A stretch of DNA of 42,849 nt from Elysia marginata (lineage: Eukaryota > Mollusca > Gastropoda > Plakobranchidae), in assembly GCA_019649035.1 (NCBI GenBank), contig BMAT01005039.1:220659-263507 (forward strand), read 5' to 3'. Positions 1-12,895 of this stretch are shown here, one piece after another (positions within the stretch are counted from its first letter, which is position 1; each line of letters begins with the position of its first letter). Below the pieces are notes generated by a model. That model did not search any database. It was not told the DNA's origin and saw nothing but the letters and a program-made list of their open reading frames with translations. The position numbers were made by a program, and so were the translations under genes.

Positions 1-1550
1 CCCCCCCCCCCCATCCCTTTCTCCCTCGCTCACTCAGTCATTTTTTTCTCCCCCTCTCTGTTTATCAAGTGTTTTCCTCACACACATTTCCACTTCTTGA
101 CTGTGCGAATATTAACAAGTATGCGGTATTACTAGTGTTCACGTCCTAGAAGGACACCGCACGGCAGCTATGTCTCTATCAATATTTAGCAATAAGCAGA
201 GAAGAAGATAGAGAAATACAAGGATAGACAGAAGAAGAAAAGAGGAAACGAATGAACAGATAGTACATACTATAAGAGGTATTGAACGATTCTGAATACA
301 ATATTACATCCTGTACAACTCAATGATCGTTCACTGTTAACCCACATTTTAAAATATTATAGAATATCGATCTTTATTGACAATAATCAATATTATTCAG
401 GGTCATCAAAACTGGTTACTGCCAGACAAACGAGGTTCCCTATAAAATCGATAATTATAGATCTGGCTTCAGTACTCTCTGATGCCTGGGGCGGGCTGAG
501 GATCGAGGTGTCGAATACTACCGAATGCTAATAAGATCTGTGTTTATTCGTTTTTACCAGCTCAAGTAGTATCGAATGCTCGGTTTGTTCTTCTTCAATA
601 GCGGCAATAATCTTTGGTATCAAAGCTGTTAAGATGGTGGGCAAGATTTGCCTCACACGAATAAATCTTGCCACAACGCGAAAGCTGTTTTAAAGACATG
701 TCTTGGTTTTTCAACTTATTAAACGATTAATTAACCAAAGAAATACGATGTTGTGCTCCCTTCACTGTCTGGGCAAAAAAATAGGGCTCTGTCTTATTCA
801 ATAAACAGGGTAGAAACTGAACTTTTTTAGTGGATAGGGTGACATGTTTTGCACTATTCGAACTTAGGGGGATGTCGGATGGGTATATAACTGTCCCGAC
901 AGGTGTGACACGACCTTTGACCTACTCTTTGTACTACTCAATCGATGAATGGTCTTGTTCTGTCTTTCATTGTGTGATGCAGGTAGGCCTAATTGTTGTC
1001 TATATTTTTCACTGCCTTTGAGTGAAAACGTCCTTGCTTATCCTCCCTCTCGTTTTGCCCAATATACGTTCATCTTCGTTCTCTTTCTATCCTCTTCTAT
1101 ACCTGCCCCTTTTTCCTATGTACGTCTCGGTCTATCGGTGTCAACTATAAGAATGAAACAAATTCCACCATACCTCTACGGTTTTTCTTTTTAAATCTCT
1201 TTTGAGTGATATCTTCCTGCAAGTGTAATTGGTTGATTCCCTAGTCCTGTCGTCCTGAATACCTCCTTGCCTCTTACCTTCATTCTCACTTCTTTAGCAT
1301 GCCCTCGTAAAAAAATAATTATAGCTAAAATTGCTAGTGTCATCAAGCACGCAGCAAACATCTTGCTAGAGGCTAAAGTTTTGCTGTAGTACATGTAGTA
1401 CTTACACGAGGATTGTGTTTCATCGTTTGTTGTTATGACGGCATGTTTGCGGGAAATCCCATACTGTGTACCAGGTGGCGCTTACACAATGGCGGCAGCC
1501 TGGACATTAAGGACAGATGACCCATCCAAGTTTGATCCAACTTTAATAAT

Positions 1551-1713
1551 AGAGACCTTGCGGGTCAACGACGATAACGTATGCCGTAAGAACACGCTAG
1601 GTAGCGCGGGTTTTACAGCACACGATTGGCTGACGGGCCCCGTTAGTCCATCAGCCATCTTGGATATCCTCCGCGGTGAGCTTCGTCCTCCAGAGAAGGC
1701 CCGTAGCGCATAA
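1551..1713 (+). repeat. Dispersed ~150-bp repeat, copy 1
   Basis: Shares with the copies at ~19570 and ~39111 the ordered blocks ACGATAACGTAT, TAGGTAGCG, GGTTTTACA, ACGATTGGCT, GGGCCCCGTTAGTCCATCAG, CTTCGTCCTCCAG. It starts AGAGACCTTGCG, identical to copy 3, and is followed by a short (TAAA)n run (1719-1738) that could be a retroelement-type tail. The 92-codon open frame over it is an accident of the repeat. The family is not one I can name. Confidence 0.8.
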
Positions 1714-4535
1714 AATCTAATAAATAAATAAATAAATAGACTGCGCCCCCAGAGCGAAAAGGAGAGAGATAGACTCGAAAGAGATTCTGGGTGAAAGACA
1801 TGGGACAATGGGAAGAGAAAGAAAAAGAGAAGCAGCAACAAAGGCATAGATAGACCTTTGGGTAGCTTCACCTACTCGTTACCTTGTGCTAGAAGATTCA
1901 AACTTACACCTTGAGGTCCTTTCAAGGAACAACTTCCCTCCAATAAAACCTTAAGTTTTAGCCCACTACATCAGGTAAATGCCACCGGCAGTGCTCAAAT
2001 AAAATACTACTGTGAACTCGATAAAACAAAACATTGGTTCTCCCGCTATGACCATTGTTACATCACGCTCGTTTTACCGAGCTACAATGGACAGAACTTC
2101 TTTGGAAAGATCATGGTTTTAATAGAATTGTAATTTATGCGTGTGTCCTAGCCGGTGCTGGCCTGCTAAACTGGGGTCAAGGCAAGGATATGAAATTGAC
2201 GGTCCAAAGGCCTAGGTTACAGTGGGCTAATCTTGCGTCAAAAAAGCCCTTATAATATTATTGTTAGCTATAACACAGCCCAGATTTATTTTATTCTTAC
2301 AAGAATAGCATGCAATGAAACATACGATATTTCGTTTCTGGCAATAGACTGAAGAGAATCTCCCTCAACCATAAGGCCACCCATAACTTTTTCTTGTTAA
2401 ACTTAAAGCAGATAATCTTTTCCAATTGTTTTCACGCTATAGACTTCACGTGAAGTTGCTAACATTTCAATGTCCAGCCTTACGTCAATGGTTTCACGTT
2501 TAGATCACGATGGATTAAATTTAGTGTACGATGTCTTGTAGGCGTTTAATCTGAAGACTTCATGTTCAAGTCTTTAGCCGATTGGCTGGCCAGAACGCTC
2601 TGAAGCAAACTGAAATCATCGCTTCATATTAACATCCAAGTAAGAAAGCCTCTAGCTCTGAGCCTTTCAGATACTGATAAAAATTATATACTAGCGGAGC
2701 TCTTGCTTTGTCTCTGATTGGATTTCAGAGCTCAGTATTGTGAAAAAAAGGAAAATGGAAGAATTCGTAATCCATAACTAAGCAGCAGTTGCAATAAAAG
2801 AACTGTTTCTTGCATTCGTTCCAAGTTTGGTATAACTGATTTCGCTTGGATTCCAGAATGTTATTCATTAAGCTCTCTATCTACCAGATATTATTTTCAT
2901 ACCCAATCCATCTTTATAACTTTTTCAGTGCCTCAGCAGATATTTTTGCAGAGTAAGCTAATACTGTAGTAGGTGAGAGAAATCTCAACCAGGGAATTAT
3001 GACCGTGCGTCACCTTTCTGAGGACCATTCGCCTGGAACCTACATACCGGTCACAAAAGTCTACCGGTACGCCTTTTGTGTTCACGTGACGCGGGTTTTC
3101 GCGGTCAGGCACCAAAGCGTTCTGCTGTAAGTTCCGGTCGAGTTGTTTCTCTTGTGTGCACTGTCCATGGTCCACTAGGTCCAAACCCAGGAGGGTCAGA
3201 GTACCTTAGGCGACTTGTAATTATAAAGACAACCGCACCATGGACAGCAATCGTGGGCAAGCTCTAAATCTGTGTAAGCCCCCACTCAAGTGATCTAAAT
3301 AAGCCCATTAGAAATAAGAAAGTCTGTTTCTTGTGGCGTCAGTACGGAAGTCCGGAATGTCGTATTTTCATGTTCCTCAATCATATTGAACAAAAATAGT
3401 TTTGACATTTACAATTTCGAGTCTTCTACAAGCTTTGCCACTTGCTCCTTGCAGTTCTTGTTTCCTGTATTGTTGACCTTTTCCCTCCCCCTATGTTTCG
3501 CGAATTTCTCTTTAATGATGTCTCTCTTAGACGTTCCCTCACTTAAATGCATGGATGCCTAGATTTTGAAAGAAATACATCGCGCGAAGGCTTGCGTTGC
3601 CTTTCTTTAAGTGCAAAATTATTTTTCATTCCATCCAAAAAAAAGCTGCGCATTATTCGACGATCATAAATTCTTGACATCACATGCCTTAATGGTTGCA
3701 AAGACATAAACATGTTTATGTTTTTTTTTATATTCTATCCTCATAGATATTTAACCTCCCCTCCCCCTCCCACTTAAATGCCTACGGAATGTTGCAAGTT
3801 CCACTCATACATAAAGTTCTAATTGGTGTCGCTTCTTTACTGCTTCTTCCTTGGTTTATTTTTCTCTTCTGTCTTTCCCCTTTTTAACCCTCTTTTAGAT
3901 TATCTCTTTATCTTTCTCTCTGCCTCCCACAAACAAATTTATTTTTTTAATGCAAATAATATAATGATGTATATGTGTATGAATTCTTTCTACATTAAAC
4001 CTCAAATGTGCCCATGCATAAATACTATTAGAGTATGCTTGCTTTGAAAGCGCATGTTTGCATATTTGCAATACACGTATATCTGCCTTGTTGCCTGACT
4101 GATTATTTGTCTGTCTATACTTATTTGTGTATATGATGTCTGTCAGCCGGTCGTTTATCCCTCCCATCAAACTTCTCCGTCTCTTTCTCTCTCCATCTTT
4201 CTCAGTTCAATACACACGTGTTCCATTTTTATATTCCTTTTCTTTAAAAGATAACAAGATAACAACAACGGCAATAAACAAACAAAACAAAACACGCAAA
4301 AACACGTAAACATAAACAAATATTTTCTCAGTCATGTCGCTCCCTCTTCCTCCTCTAAATGTTCACAATATTAATGTGATTCCGTCGTCGTCTCTCTTTC
4401 CTGTACAGCTTTTGTTTAATCTTTTTATTTCTTTATGTTGACAAAAGGAAGACAGTGCCTTATCCTGGCGAATCAGTTTCTTTACTTGACCCAAACAAAC
4501 GGTTTGATGTGGAATTGGGCAAAAAACATGAACAC

Positions 4536-4537
<2 letters not shown>

Positions 4538-4580
<43 letters not shown>

Positions 4581-4738
4581 AAGAGAGAGAGAAGCGTGGA
4601 CAAAGCGAGAAAGCTATCGAAACATAGTAGGCCGAGACAACAGTGCTGGACCCAAGGATTTCTAGTGAGATACAATGAAAGCGTATAGAATAAGTATGTA
4701 ATGTATTAGGAGTAAAGAAAGACGATCACAAGCAGAGA

Positions 4739-4783
<45 letters not shown>
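4538..4783 (+). repeat. Two (GA)n microsatellites
   Basis: Pure GA tracts at 4538-4577 and 4742-4783, separated by ordinary sequence. Open frames over them (Ser-Leu or Arg-Glu repeats) are artefacts. Confidence 0.95.
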
Positions 4784-4784
<1 letters not shown>

Positions 4785-5621
4785 ATCTGTGGATGTAACT
4801 AATCTCACACAGTTCAGATTTACAGTCGATACCCGAAAATCTTTTTTTAACTTGGTGTGAGGTAAGTAGGCTATTCTTACCTTTTTTTTCCCAACACCCA
4901 TGTAAAATTCCTCCATTTCGAGACAACGATCCTCCATGCATAATAAACAGTCTCAAATCTGTTAAAGTACAGGGATTTAACTCCCTCCTCCTCAATGAAG
5001 GCAAAAGGTTTCAGAAATCATCCTTAACTTTATAATTATGCTGCGGCACTTTTAATTCAACAGCCAGTCTTATCTGTTTTTTACTTTCCCATGACGATCA
5101 GTTGCTTTGAACAAATGAAAATTATCTGAGGAAAAAAAACGTAGGTAATGCTACACGGCTTTTTAAAGAGTCATGAAGCGAAACTACTGATATGCTTGAG
5201 AAACCAAGTGATATATATTTATCTAAAATAATCTATAGCCTATCCCATTTACCAAGACGTTTGTGCAATAGGGTTAAAAGGGAATGCAGTTTTTTTTCTT
5301 CGTTTTGATGTCTTTGGGGATGATACTTGTTTTGAAAAAAAAAGTTGGTGGGAGGGGGGGGAGGGAGGTAGAGGTGACTAGAGTTATTGGATCTACTTAC
5401 GTGGGAGGGAAGAAAGAGAGCCTAGAAGATTTAAAAAACGTGACTAAAGGGTAGCAAGAAAAGAAAAAAAAACAGTGAGAAGAGATATTATTTATAGATA
5501 CGCGGAATATTTGTAACAAAATATAATTTCAAACAGACAGACGTAGTTAGACAGATAAATTGATTGATAAAAAAGAAAAGATAAAATAATAGACTAATAC
5601 GAGCGTATAGCTACTTGGGCT

Positions 5622-5708
5622 ATAAAGAGAGAGGAAGAGAGAGAGAGGGCGAGAGAAAGACAGACAGACAGAGACATACAGACAGATGGATAGAGTGAGA
5701 AGTAGAGG

Positions 5709-5751
<43 letters not shown>

Positions 5752-5752
5752 A

Positions 5753-5791
<39 letters not shown>

Positions 5792-5828
5792 TAGACAGAC
5801 AGAGATACAAAGAGACAGAGAGATGTGA
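5622..5828 (+). repeat. Compound GA/GACA microsatellite
   Basis: GAGA, GACA and GATA blocks, including (GACA)n at about 5766-5805. It lies in the gene-free 5' flank. Confidence 0.95.
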
Positions 5829-6274
5829 GCATGAAATTGAAAGATACGTGCAAGGTAGATCAATAGGAAGATCTTTTGGTAAATGTGCATATTATGTAGG
5901 AAAGCAAGAAGCGATCGACTTGACCGTATGCAAACAAAAAATATAGGCCATTAGAGATGGGTTATTTCACACCTGTCAATAAAATGTCAAACTAGCATCG
6001 CCAGGCGCGCAGTGCAAACGACACCAACAAACAGGTCTGCTACGACCCCTCACCTCTTACCTCTGTTTAATTTTAGAAGCCAGTTCATGTTTTTTTCAGG
6101 CCGTATGTAGGGATGGATCACAGTCACCGAACCTGTTTTGAACGGAAAATCTGTTGCTCTAAACGAGGTTACTTGGGCTAAACGGGCGGCTGCCCCCTTG
6201 ATTCAGACACCGTGTCCAGAAATGTAGAACTGTTAAGCTGAGGGGGATGGGCGGGGTGGTAGAGAGGTGGAAAG

Positions 6275-6550
6275 AAAGATAGATAGATATAGATAGATAG
6301 ATAGACTAATAGTACTGTAAATTTACCTACAGTTTCGGCTTTCTACACTGTATATCATGTGCCTACTACTGACAGGCACACTCTTCAGACAGATAAAAAG
6401 ATCTATAGATATATATATAATGAGAGATAGATAGAAGTAGAGAGAGATAGAGATAGATAGATAGATAGAGATAGAGAGAGAGAGAGAGAGAGAGAAAGAA
6501 AGAAAGAAAGACAGGGATAGAGAGATAGACAGAGACAGACAGACAGTGAC
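6275..6550 (+). repeat. GATA/GA/GAAA/GACA microsatellite cluster
   Basis: (GATA)n near 6277-6306, then a compound block from about 6415 with GATA, GA (6472-6494), GAAA and GACA units. Confidence 0.9.
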
Positions 6551-7429
6551 AGAGACAATAGAAAAGATTAAATTATACCAAACCTCAAGGATGGAAAAAA
6601 AAAACGTGTTTGAAACCTTGTGTATCTTTTGAAAACTAGTCCACCCATCCTTAAATTCCTAGCGGAACTAAGGCCATAAGTTTGTATATACAACAGACCT
6701 ATTACTTTATCTTATTCAAAACTACTTTCTTTTGAGGACTACAAAAGCTTTTATGTCTGCCACCTTTGCTAGTGAACACCAAAAAGTAAATTGTCTCCGC
6801 AAAACTCATACAACCGTGACTAAATTGGACGTGTTCTATTAAAGCGAGAACTATAAATGAAGAAAAGACTATAATTTTTTATTTAAGGGAGATTATTGTA
6901 AACTATTTCCTTCTTTAGATCACGGCCTGGAATTTCGTACCTTTATTATGTCGAAATAATGGCGTTTTGCGATTTATATATTTTCCGAACAGCTATAATT
7001 TTTTAGTTAAGCTATTTCATACTCCTTATACGAATTTTTCAGCGGTAAAAAATATGATGGATTGAATGTTAACGCTTAACTGTTGTGCAATACGATGCAA
7101 TCCAGCGGCGTTTCGTGTTTTTTTTGTTTTTGTCATGGCTAAAGCGCAGTTTAGTAAAGCTACGAGAACGAATAAGCGTTCATATTTTTGATAAAACTGA
7201 CAATATACTGAAAGTTAATAGTCTAAGGGGATTTATTTAGGTCTCCGCGAAACTGTTTAAACGACTACAACTTCCCTAAAACTCACATAGGGGCAGCATA
7301 ATTATTATAGAACGGTACCCTCTGAAAATGTTTTTTTTTTCCACCTTCTTTGTTCAAGTATTTACACAATGTAGACTATGCATGCGTTGGATGAAAAAAA
7401 AATGCGGAGAAATCCTTTTGGGAAAAAAA

Positions 7430-7556
7430 AATCAATGACTTGAGCCTTGACACTTTTCGGTAAATGAATTATGAAGTAAAGGAAAGGCTTCATGGGGGTA
7501 TCAAACCCATAACCTCTCGAAAAGCGGTCAACAGGCCTACCGACTGCTTCACCATT
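7430..7556 (-). mobile_element. Degenerate tRNA-derived SINE fragment
   Basis: On the minus strand, a box A-like TGAAGCAGTCGG (7540-7551) and a box B-like GGTTTGATACC (7497-7507) lie at tRNA-like spacing, followed by an A/T-rich body. One base of the invariant box B core is changed (TTTGA for TTCGA). An open frame on the + strand over it has no protein features. Confidence 0.4.
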
Positions 7557-10254
7557 CAGTTCCATGCGATAACCAGTCTCAATCAGATTAAAAAAAAATT
7601 GGAACACCCGAATTACTTCAAAATTTGTAAAGCTCGTTCTCTGAACTCTCGAGCTCAATACACTCACCCTAAATGTGCTAAGAATAATATTTTAAAACAG
7701 TCATAGAGACGACGGAACAAACTCCTTCACCGCAATACTGAGCTCACTTACAATGAATAAAAGATGGAGTACCAATACGACCTGTGTTCCATCACGGACT
7801 AGCCAAATTGCGACACCCGTTATTCTCCCGGGACTGAGGATAACTCAGAAAAACAAAACCTCGACTACGTTTTCGTGCTAACCCCTATGGTTTTTCAGTC
7901 ACCTAGATCTAGTGGCCGGTAACTAAAAAGGGGAACATTTAATTGGCACGCGAGATGGATTCGGTAGAAGAAAATGCCTGGGCGCTGTTTTGCTGTTTGG
8001 CCGAGCGGGCTCGACAGTCTTAAACATCTGAAACACACGTAGAATGCAACATTTTGCATAGGTTTCGTTTTGATCTAAGGCATTGAATCTTTTCAGATAA
8101 ACACAGACTTTTAGTTTATGAGGAAGACAATGTCAACTTGGTGGTAGGATGAAGTGATGTATGCGTTAAAATTTGTGTAATTGATTTACTTTGCACGGAA
8201 TGCCCAGATCTTGACCCTGGTTTGACGCTGCGTTGGTGTTAAACTTGTACAGTTTCCGATTACTTCTCCTAAATGTTAATAGAAACTGACAAAAAAAAAA
8301 AAAGAAACATCGAGGGAATAACAAACCGAAATCAATCAATCAATATGTTGTGCTTAAAAAAAACCGTTACTGAGCTTTCCTTATTGAATTATAAAAAAAT
8401 TAATGTTATTTGAGATGAGCATTTTGAATTGGTCGGTGGCTAGCTTTCAACGCTGGTTAAAATATCTCTGCACTTTCATAGTATGTGACCATGAAGTTAA
8501 TAAAATAAAGTAGAGCTGTCCTTTCAAATTGCAGTGTTTGTTGTTCTCTTATCAAAGGTGGCTGGTTATAAAGAATGCTTTTCTGGAAAGGTTACACACG
8601 GAAAACTTGCGTGCAGATAATTTTGTCTGGAAATAATAAGAGAAAGAATCTCGTAAAAAAAAAAAGATAAAAAAGAACAACAAAAAACCACCGTGTACGG
8701 AAACCAGAGAGCCTATATCATATGATCTTAGTTGGTTTTTTTTTTTGTTTTTTTTTGGTGTTCAAAACATTTTTTTGTGGGCGTGAAAAGGAGGAGAATT
8801 AACTTGTTGACATCAAAGGCCCTTTTCACACATTCGGGTTGAAGAAAACCTCCTTGGAAACAGTTTGGGATATACCCACTAGTGTTATTATCTTGGTAGA
8901 CCATTCTGCCCACAGACTTGTGTCTTTGCCAATAACTCACGAGATGACCCCAGCCTGAGGTCACGCAGTGGACAACGGATAATAATAATTGATAGACGGA
9001 CAAATACCCTGGGCTTATTCCCTGGGGTCTGTTATTCAATTGCCTTCTTTGGCCATACAACTTTAACAAAGGAGGAGGGCAAGGGGTGGGGGTGGGGGTA
9101 GGGTCAGAGATGTGTGTGGTTGAGTTGGCAACAAGGTACCATCTTAAAAACAAGCTTGAAGAAAGTAAGGGAAAAATCTGATATCTTGTTTAGGCAAATA
9201 ACGAGATGTCATATAATTATATAGAAAACTGATAACATCTCTTGATACATCAGATCGATACAGTTGAGTAATAAAATTATTTACTTTGAGACATAGACAG
9301 AACAAATGTGTTCATGACTTTCGTCTTTTTTCCTCTCCCCCCTCTTCTTCCTTTCGCTACCCCCTCTCTCTCTAGTATGATCTATACTAGTCTTTCCTAT
9401 TTTCCCTACCCACCCAACTGGTTCTCTCTTGGCTTGTCTGGGTGTTGGTCGTTCTGTCTGTCTCGCTTTCTCTTGCCAAAAATCTCCCCTCCCCCTCGAG
9501 ACCTCCTCGTGCGTCGCTCTTTATCTCCATCTATGTGGATATGGATATTTTTTTTTCCTCTCGACTACATTCTTTGTATTATTCACGTGTTTATATCACC
9601 GGTTCTATAAATAGAAACCTATTAGCAAAGTCAGCCAAGTATGGAGTTGTATTCTCTTCTATTCAAGATCCCTCATTTTTAGGAAACAGGCACCTTAAAC
9701 CTGTTGCAAATAGATGAAAATACAATAAACGCGAAACGCAGTTAAATTAAAAAAAAGCGCGACGTATAATTATCTTAGATACGACTGGCATTTACATAAC
9801 TTAGGACCAATAAGTTTTAACTCTTTATTTATATAAAAGTCATCACTGATTTATGTAACAGTGAAGAAAAAATTATGATGTTGGCATGCCGGGATCGCCT
9901 TATGTGTTCGTCTTTGACAAGCCAACCAAAAGATCACCAATTCAATGCGACACGGCTACATGTACACTTCCGCAGGGTGTAGACACCAGATTACCACAAA
10001 ATAAGCTACGGTACATGTAGACATCCAAATGCATATACCTATCACCATATCACCACAAAATGATCTGTTAGATGTTTATCTTGCCGTTTCAAGTTTGTGT
10101 GATAGGCTAGCCATGTAGGTGGTCATGGGTGGTTTAACACAGTCTGCCGGTTTGCTTTATGGTATTTACATTTTGTGACGGCTTTTTTGGTTTGAGTATA
10201 TCACATACATAATAGGATAAGGAGCGTAATGGCGGCATGGTATAAGCTATGTTT

Positions 10255-10322
10255 CTCTCAGTGACAAGGCGGTGGGAGCCGAAGTATTTATAAGTCGAAG
10301 GTTCGAATCATACTAAAGGCAG
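10255..10322 (+). mobile_element. Possible tRNA-like SINE remnant
   Basis: A perfect box B core GGTTCGAATCA at 10300-10310 is preceded by a box A-like TGACAAGGCGG at 10262-10272. No paired acceptor stem or clear tail is visible, so this is probably an old SINE head rather than a working tRNA gene. Confidence 0.3.
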
Positions 10323-11991
10323 ACATTTCGGGCATTTCCACTAAGAAGCCTACTTGTCTCCACTGCTAATTTCATACCTTTAAAAACTTTTAATCATGTG
10401 TAATATTCGCGTTGCGCTCTTAGTATTTTAATCATGTCCATTCGCAATTCGGTGCAATGCTTTTCTCTCATTTCTTGACTGATGCAAATTACCCTGTACA
10501 CCTCTATCTCCATTTCTTTTCATTATTATCTGTATTTTTTGTTGTCAATTATGCCCATCTCCCTTGCCACATTTCTCTCAGGCATGCCTCTTTCCTTGCC
10601 CCAATGAACACGCCATTGGACTTGTAGTACTTTTAATTAAGGAGCCGAGCTGTCTCTTTTATTTTGCGTGATGAGCGTCTTTGGTTGAAACTTTTCCAGT
10701 TTGTTTTTGCTTTGGCGTAAAATTTGACAAGCATAATTGAAAAGTAGTAAGATATTGTTGTACAAAAGAAAAGATTTTTCACGTCTCTGCCTGGAGTTAT
10801 AAACAGTTTGGAGTTGGTAGGGTTAGGAATTTAAGAAAGGTGATTAAAATTGTGTTTAAAGTTTCGGAACTCCAAACTAAGGTGTAGCGTCCGTAGCAAC
10901 CATATCATTTAAACGCATAAAACTTGTTGAGGTGTAAAAAAATGTTAAGAAATGGTCTTTGGGTCAATATCTAAAATGAAAAAAAAAATTACTTCTAATA
11001 ATTTCCTATATTTTAAAAGCCTATAGCTCAAAACTAGGCCGTGCGACTTAAGCCTTATTTGAGTAGAATGCAAGAAATAGATCTATTACATATCTGTGCT
11101 TCTAAGTTCTGCATAGGTTAAATCGATCAACAAACTATTCATTTTAATTCAAGTATTTTTCATTAATGGGTTTACAAAAACTATTTTCACTGAAAAGCTA
11201 CAGAGATACTGTCTGGTCTCAAGGCTTTTAGACATGAACCATGTTAGATCCTTCCTCTTTTGGTTTCTTGAATTAAAAAAACTTTTGTATTAATCATTTG
11301 GTTAAATCCGTATATTTAAACCACAAACGTAGGTTGCCCAATAGTGTTCAATTCGCATTCATCGCCAAATATTGAATATTCTACGCTGAAAAAGCTAAGG
11401 AATAAAAGGGAGGGGGGGGGGGCGAAATTTGCGTTTTCTTTCATAAAATAACAAAGTATATTTTAGTCGTAATCCAACATTTACAAATGTGCTTTATATT
11501 CAAGATGGGACATGTTTGCACGCCATAACTATATAGTTCTTTATCTGGGATATTGTGAACGGGAAAGGTAATAACACACAATCATGCATAAAGAAAAGAA
11601 GTTACAAAACTGTTAATTCTATTCTTTCTCTGAGGTCTTTAAGTTATTTTAACCGGTAGCACTTAGAAGATTTCACGCTTTGCCTGTAATAACAAAAATC
11701 TACGTTCATTATTGCTGGTTGTGTTCCGGAATGGAGTATCTTATCTGTGTTTGGAACTAAGTCGACTATATTATGCTGATACCATTATCAAGATATTGCT
11801 GAGTTCACTCTGAAGTGTGCTAACTTGAATTAGAGTTAAAAATGTTAAAGAATGTTCGATGGAGTTCAGTCACTTTCTTGATATTTTTATTTGGCCAAAC
11901 AAATTTTCAACAATAACGTGTTTTTGGTTGAAAAACGAGCGAATCAGAAAGCGAGAATATCTGTTATCTTGGACATTGTGCTGTGGTGCTG

Positions 11992-12005
11992 TATAAGTAT
12001 AAAAA
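11992..12005 (+). promoter_or_regulatory. TATA-like sequence upstream of the IF gene
   Basis: TATAAGTATAAAAA lies about 315 bp before the start codon. This would give a 5' UTR near 290 nt. In AT-rich DNA such strings arise often by chance, so the call is weak. Confidence 0.2.
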
Positions 12006-12189
12006 TATTCTTAAGGTTTTCCTGTCAGTAAGGTATAAGTTTTTTGCTGAATGTTAGAAATTACATGTATATTGTTACGTTTTCTTCATTATAGACCAAT
12101 CAACTTGTATAACATTAAATCGCAATAGTGAGAAACTTACTGTACTCTAAATCCGGCCATTGAGCCATCAAAAACAATAGACACAAGAC

Positions 12190-12317
12190 GCGGTAAATCT
12201 GCGCGCGGAAAAAACAGCGTCCATCTTGTACGCGAGGCAAGTCCGGCCCAGCAGCCAACGGCCCGGCTAGAACGGATCAAAACTCAAGACGTAGCCGATA
12301 ACGACAGAGGTACCACC
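12190..12317 (+). promoter_or_regulatory. Probable 5' UTR and core promoter-proximal region of the IF gene
   Basis: The sequence becomes clearly GC-richer (CGCGG, GGCCC runs) immediately before the start codon, against an AT-rich flank. No ATG occurs between here and 12318, and no convincing acceptor (no pyrimidine tract before an AG) is seen, so exon 1 probably includes the transcription start. Possible upstream elements are a CCAAT (in ACCAATCAAC, about 12096) and TATA-like strings near 11992-12005 (TATAAGTATAAAAA). None of these is proven. Confidence 0.45.
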
Positions 12318-12895
12318 ATGTCGCAGTCGTTCATTCGCTCATCAACCACCCTCCCGGCGAATAGCCAGATTTCCGAGAAGCGCACCATGATCACGTCATC
12401 TTCCGGTTTGGGCGGCGGAAGCGGAAGCACAAGCGGCGACGCAGACGATGACTCAGTTTACTATAGGTCCTCCATCACACCCCGGAACTCCAGCATTACA
12501 AGACCATCTCTCGGCCAGGCATCCCCGCACCGAACCAGCGTGTCTGTGTCTTCTAATTATCACATGCCCAGCTCGGGCTCCAACCAAACTGCCCCAGCCG
12601 TCAGCAGCTTCAAGACGAACAGAGAGAAAGAGAAGAAAGACATGCAAGACCTCAACGAACGCTTCGCCAACTACATCGAGAAAGTTCGGTTCCTGGAGGC
12701 CCAGAACAAGAAACTCGTGAAGGAGCTGGAGCAGCTGAGATCTCACTGGGGGAAGGAAACGTCAGCGGTCAAGCAGATGTATGAAACGGAGCTGGACGAG
12801 GCCCGCAAGCTCATCGACGACACCAACAAGGAGAAGGCGAGACTTCAGCTCAGGGTAGGACAGCTGGAGGAACAGAGCGATGATGTGATGAGACA
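12318..12895 (+). CDS. IF gene exon 1: head, coil 1A, linker L1, start of coil 1B
   Basis: 578 nt, 192 codons plus two bases. The start ATG has a good context (ACC ACC ATG). Residues 1-107 are a disordered head rich in Ser, Thr, Gly and Arg, with many possible phosphorylation sites that in IFs regulate assembly. Coil 1A begins near residue 108-111 (MQDLNERFANYIEKVRFLEA), followed by LRSHWG and coil 1B from YETELDEARKLIDD. The donor is CA|GTAAGT at 12896. Reading through it meets a TAA at once, so an unspliced message would end after 193 residues. Codons are GC-rich at third positions, unlike the flanks. Confidence 0.92.

Larger units (their letters stand above)
1..11980. other. 5' flank without recognisable genes
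   Basis: Apart from the repeats and tRNA-like fragments listed, I see no coding region on either strand. The open frames are short, low in complexity or lie over repeats, and none shows a domain or paired splice sites. Distal regulatory DNA of the IF gene could lie here, but no element can be named. Confidence 0.6.

Noticed and set aside
1435-1871. Overlapping open frames on both strands
   Set aside because: They lie over dispersed repeat copy 1, whose other copies carry stops and frame changes.
7998-8008. TGGCCGAGCGG, a perfect tRNA-Leu/Ser type box A
   Set aside because: No box B at suitable spacing and no acceptor stem, so it is not called a tRNA gene or SINE.
8728-9153. 141-codon minus-strand open frame
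   Set aside because: Ends in homopolymer-derived Lys/Thr runs and has no domain, paralogue or splice partner. An imperfect palindrome (TGACCCCAGCCTGAGGTCA at 8944-8962) lies within it but has no clear role.
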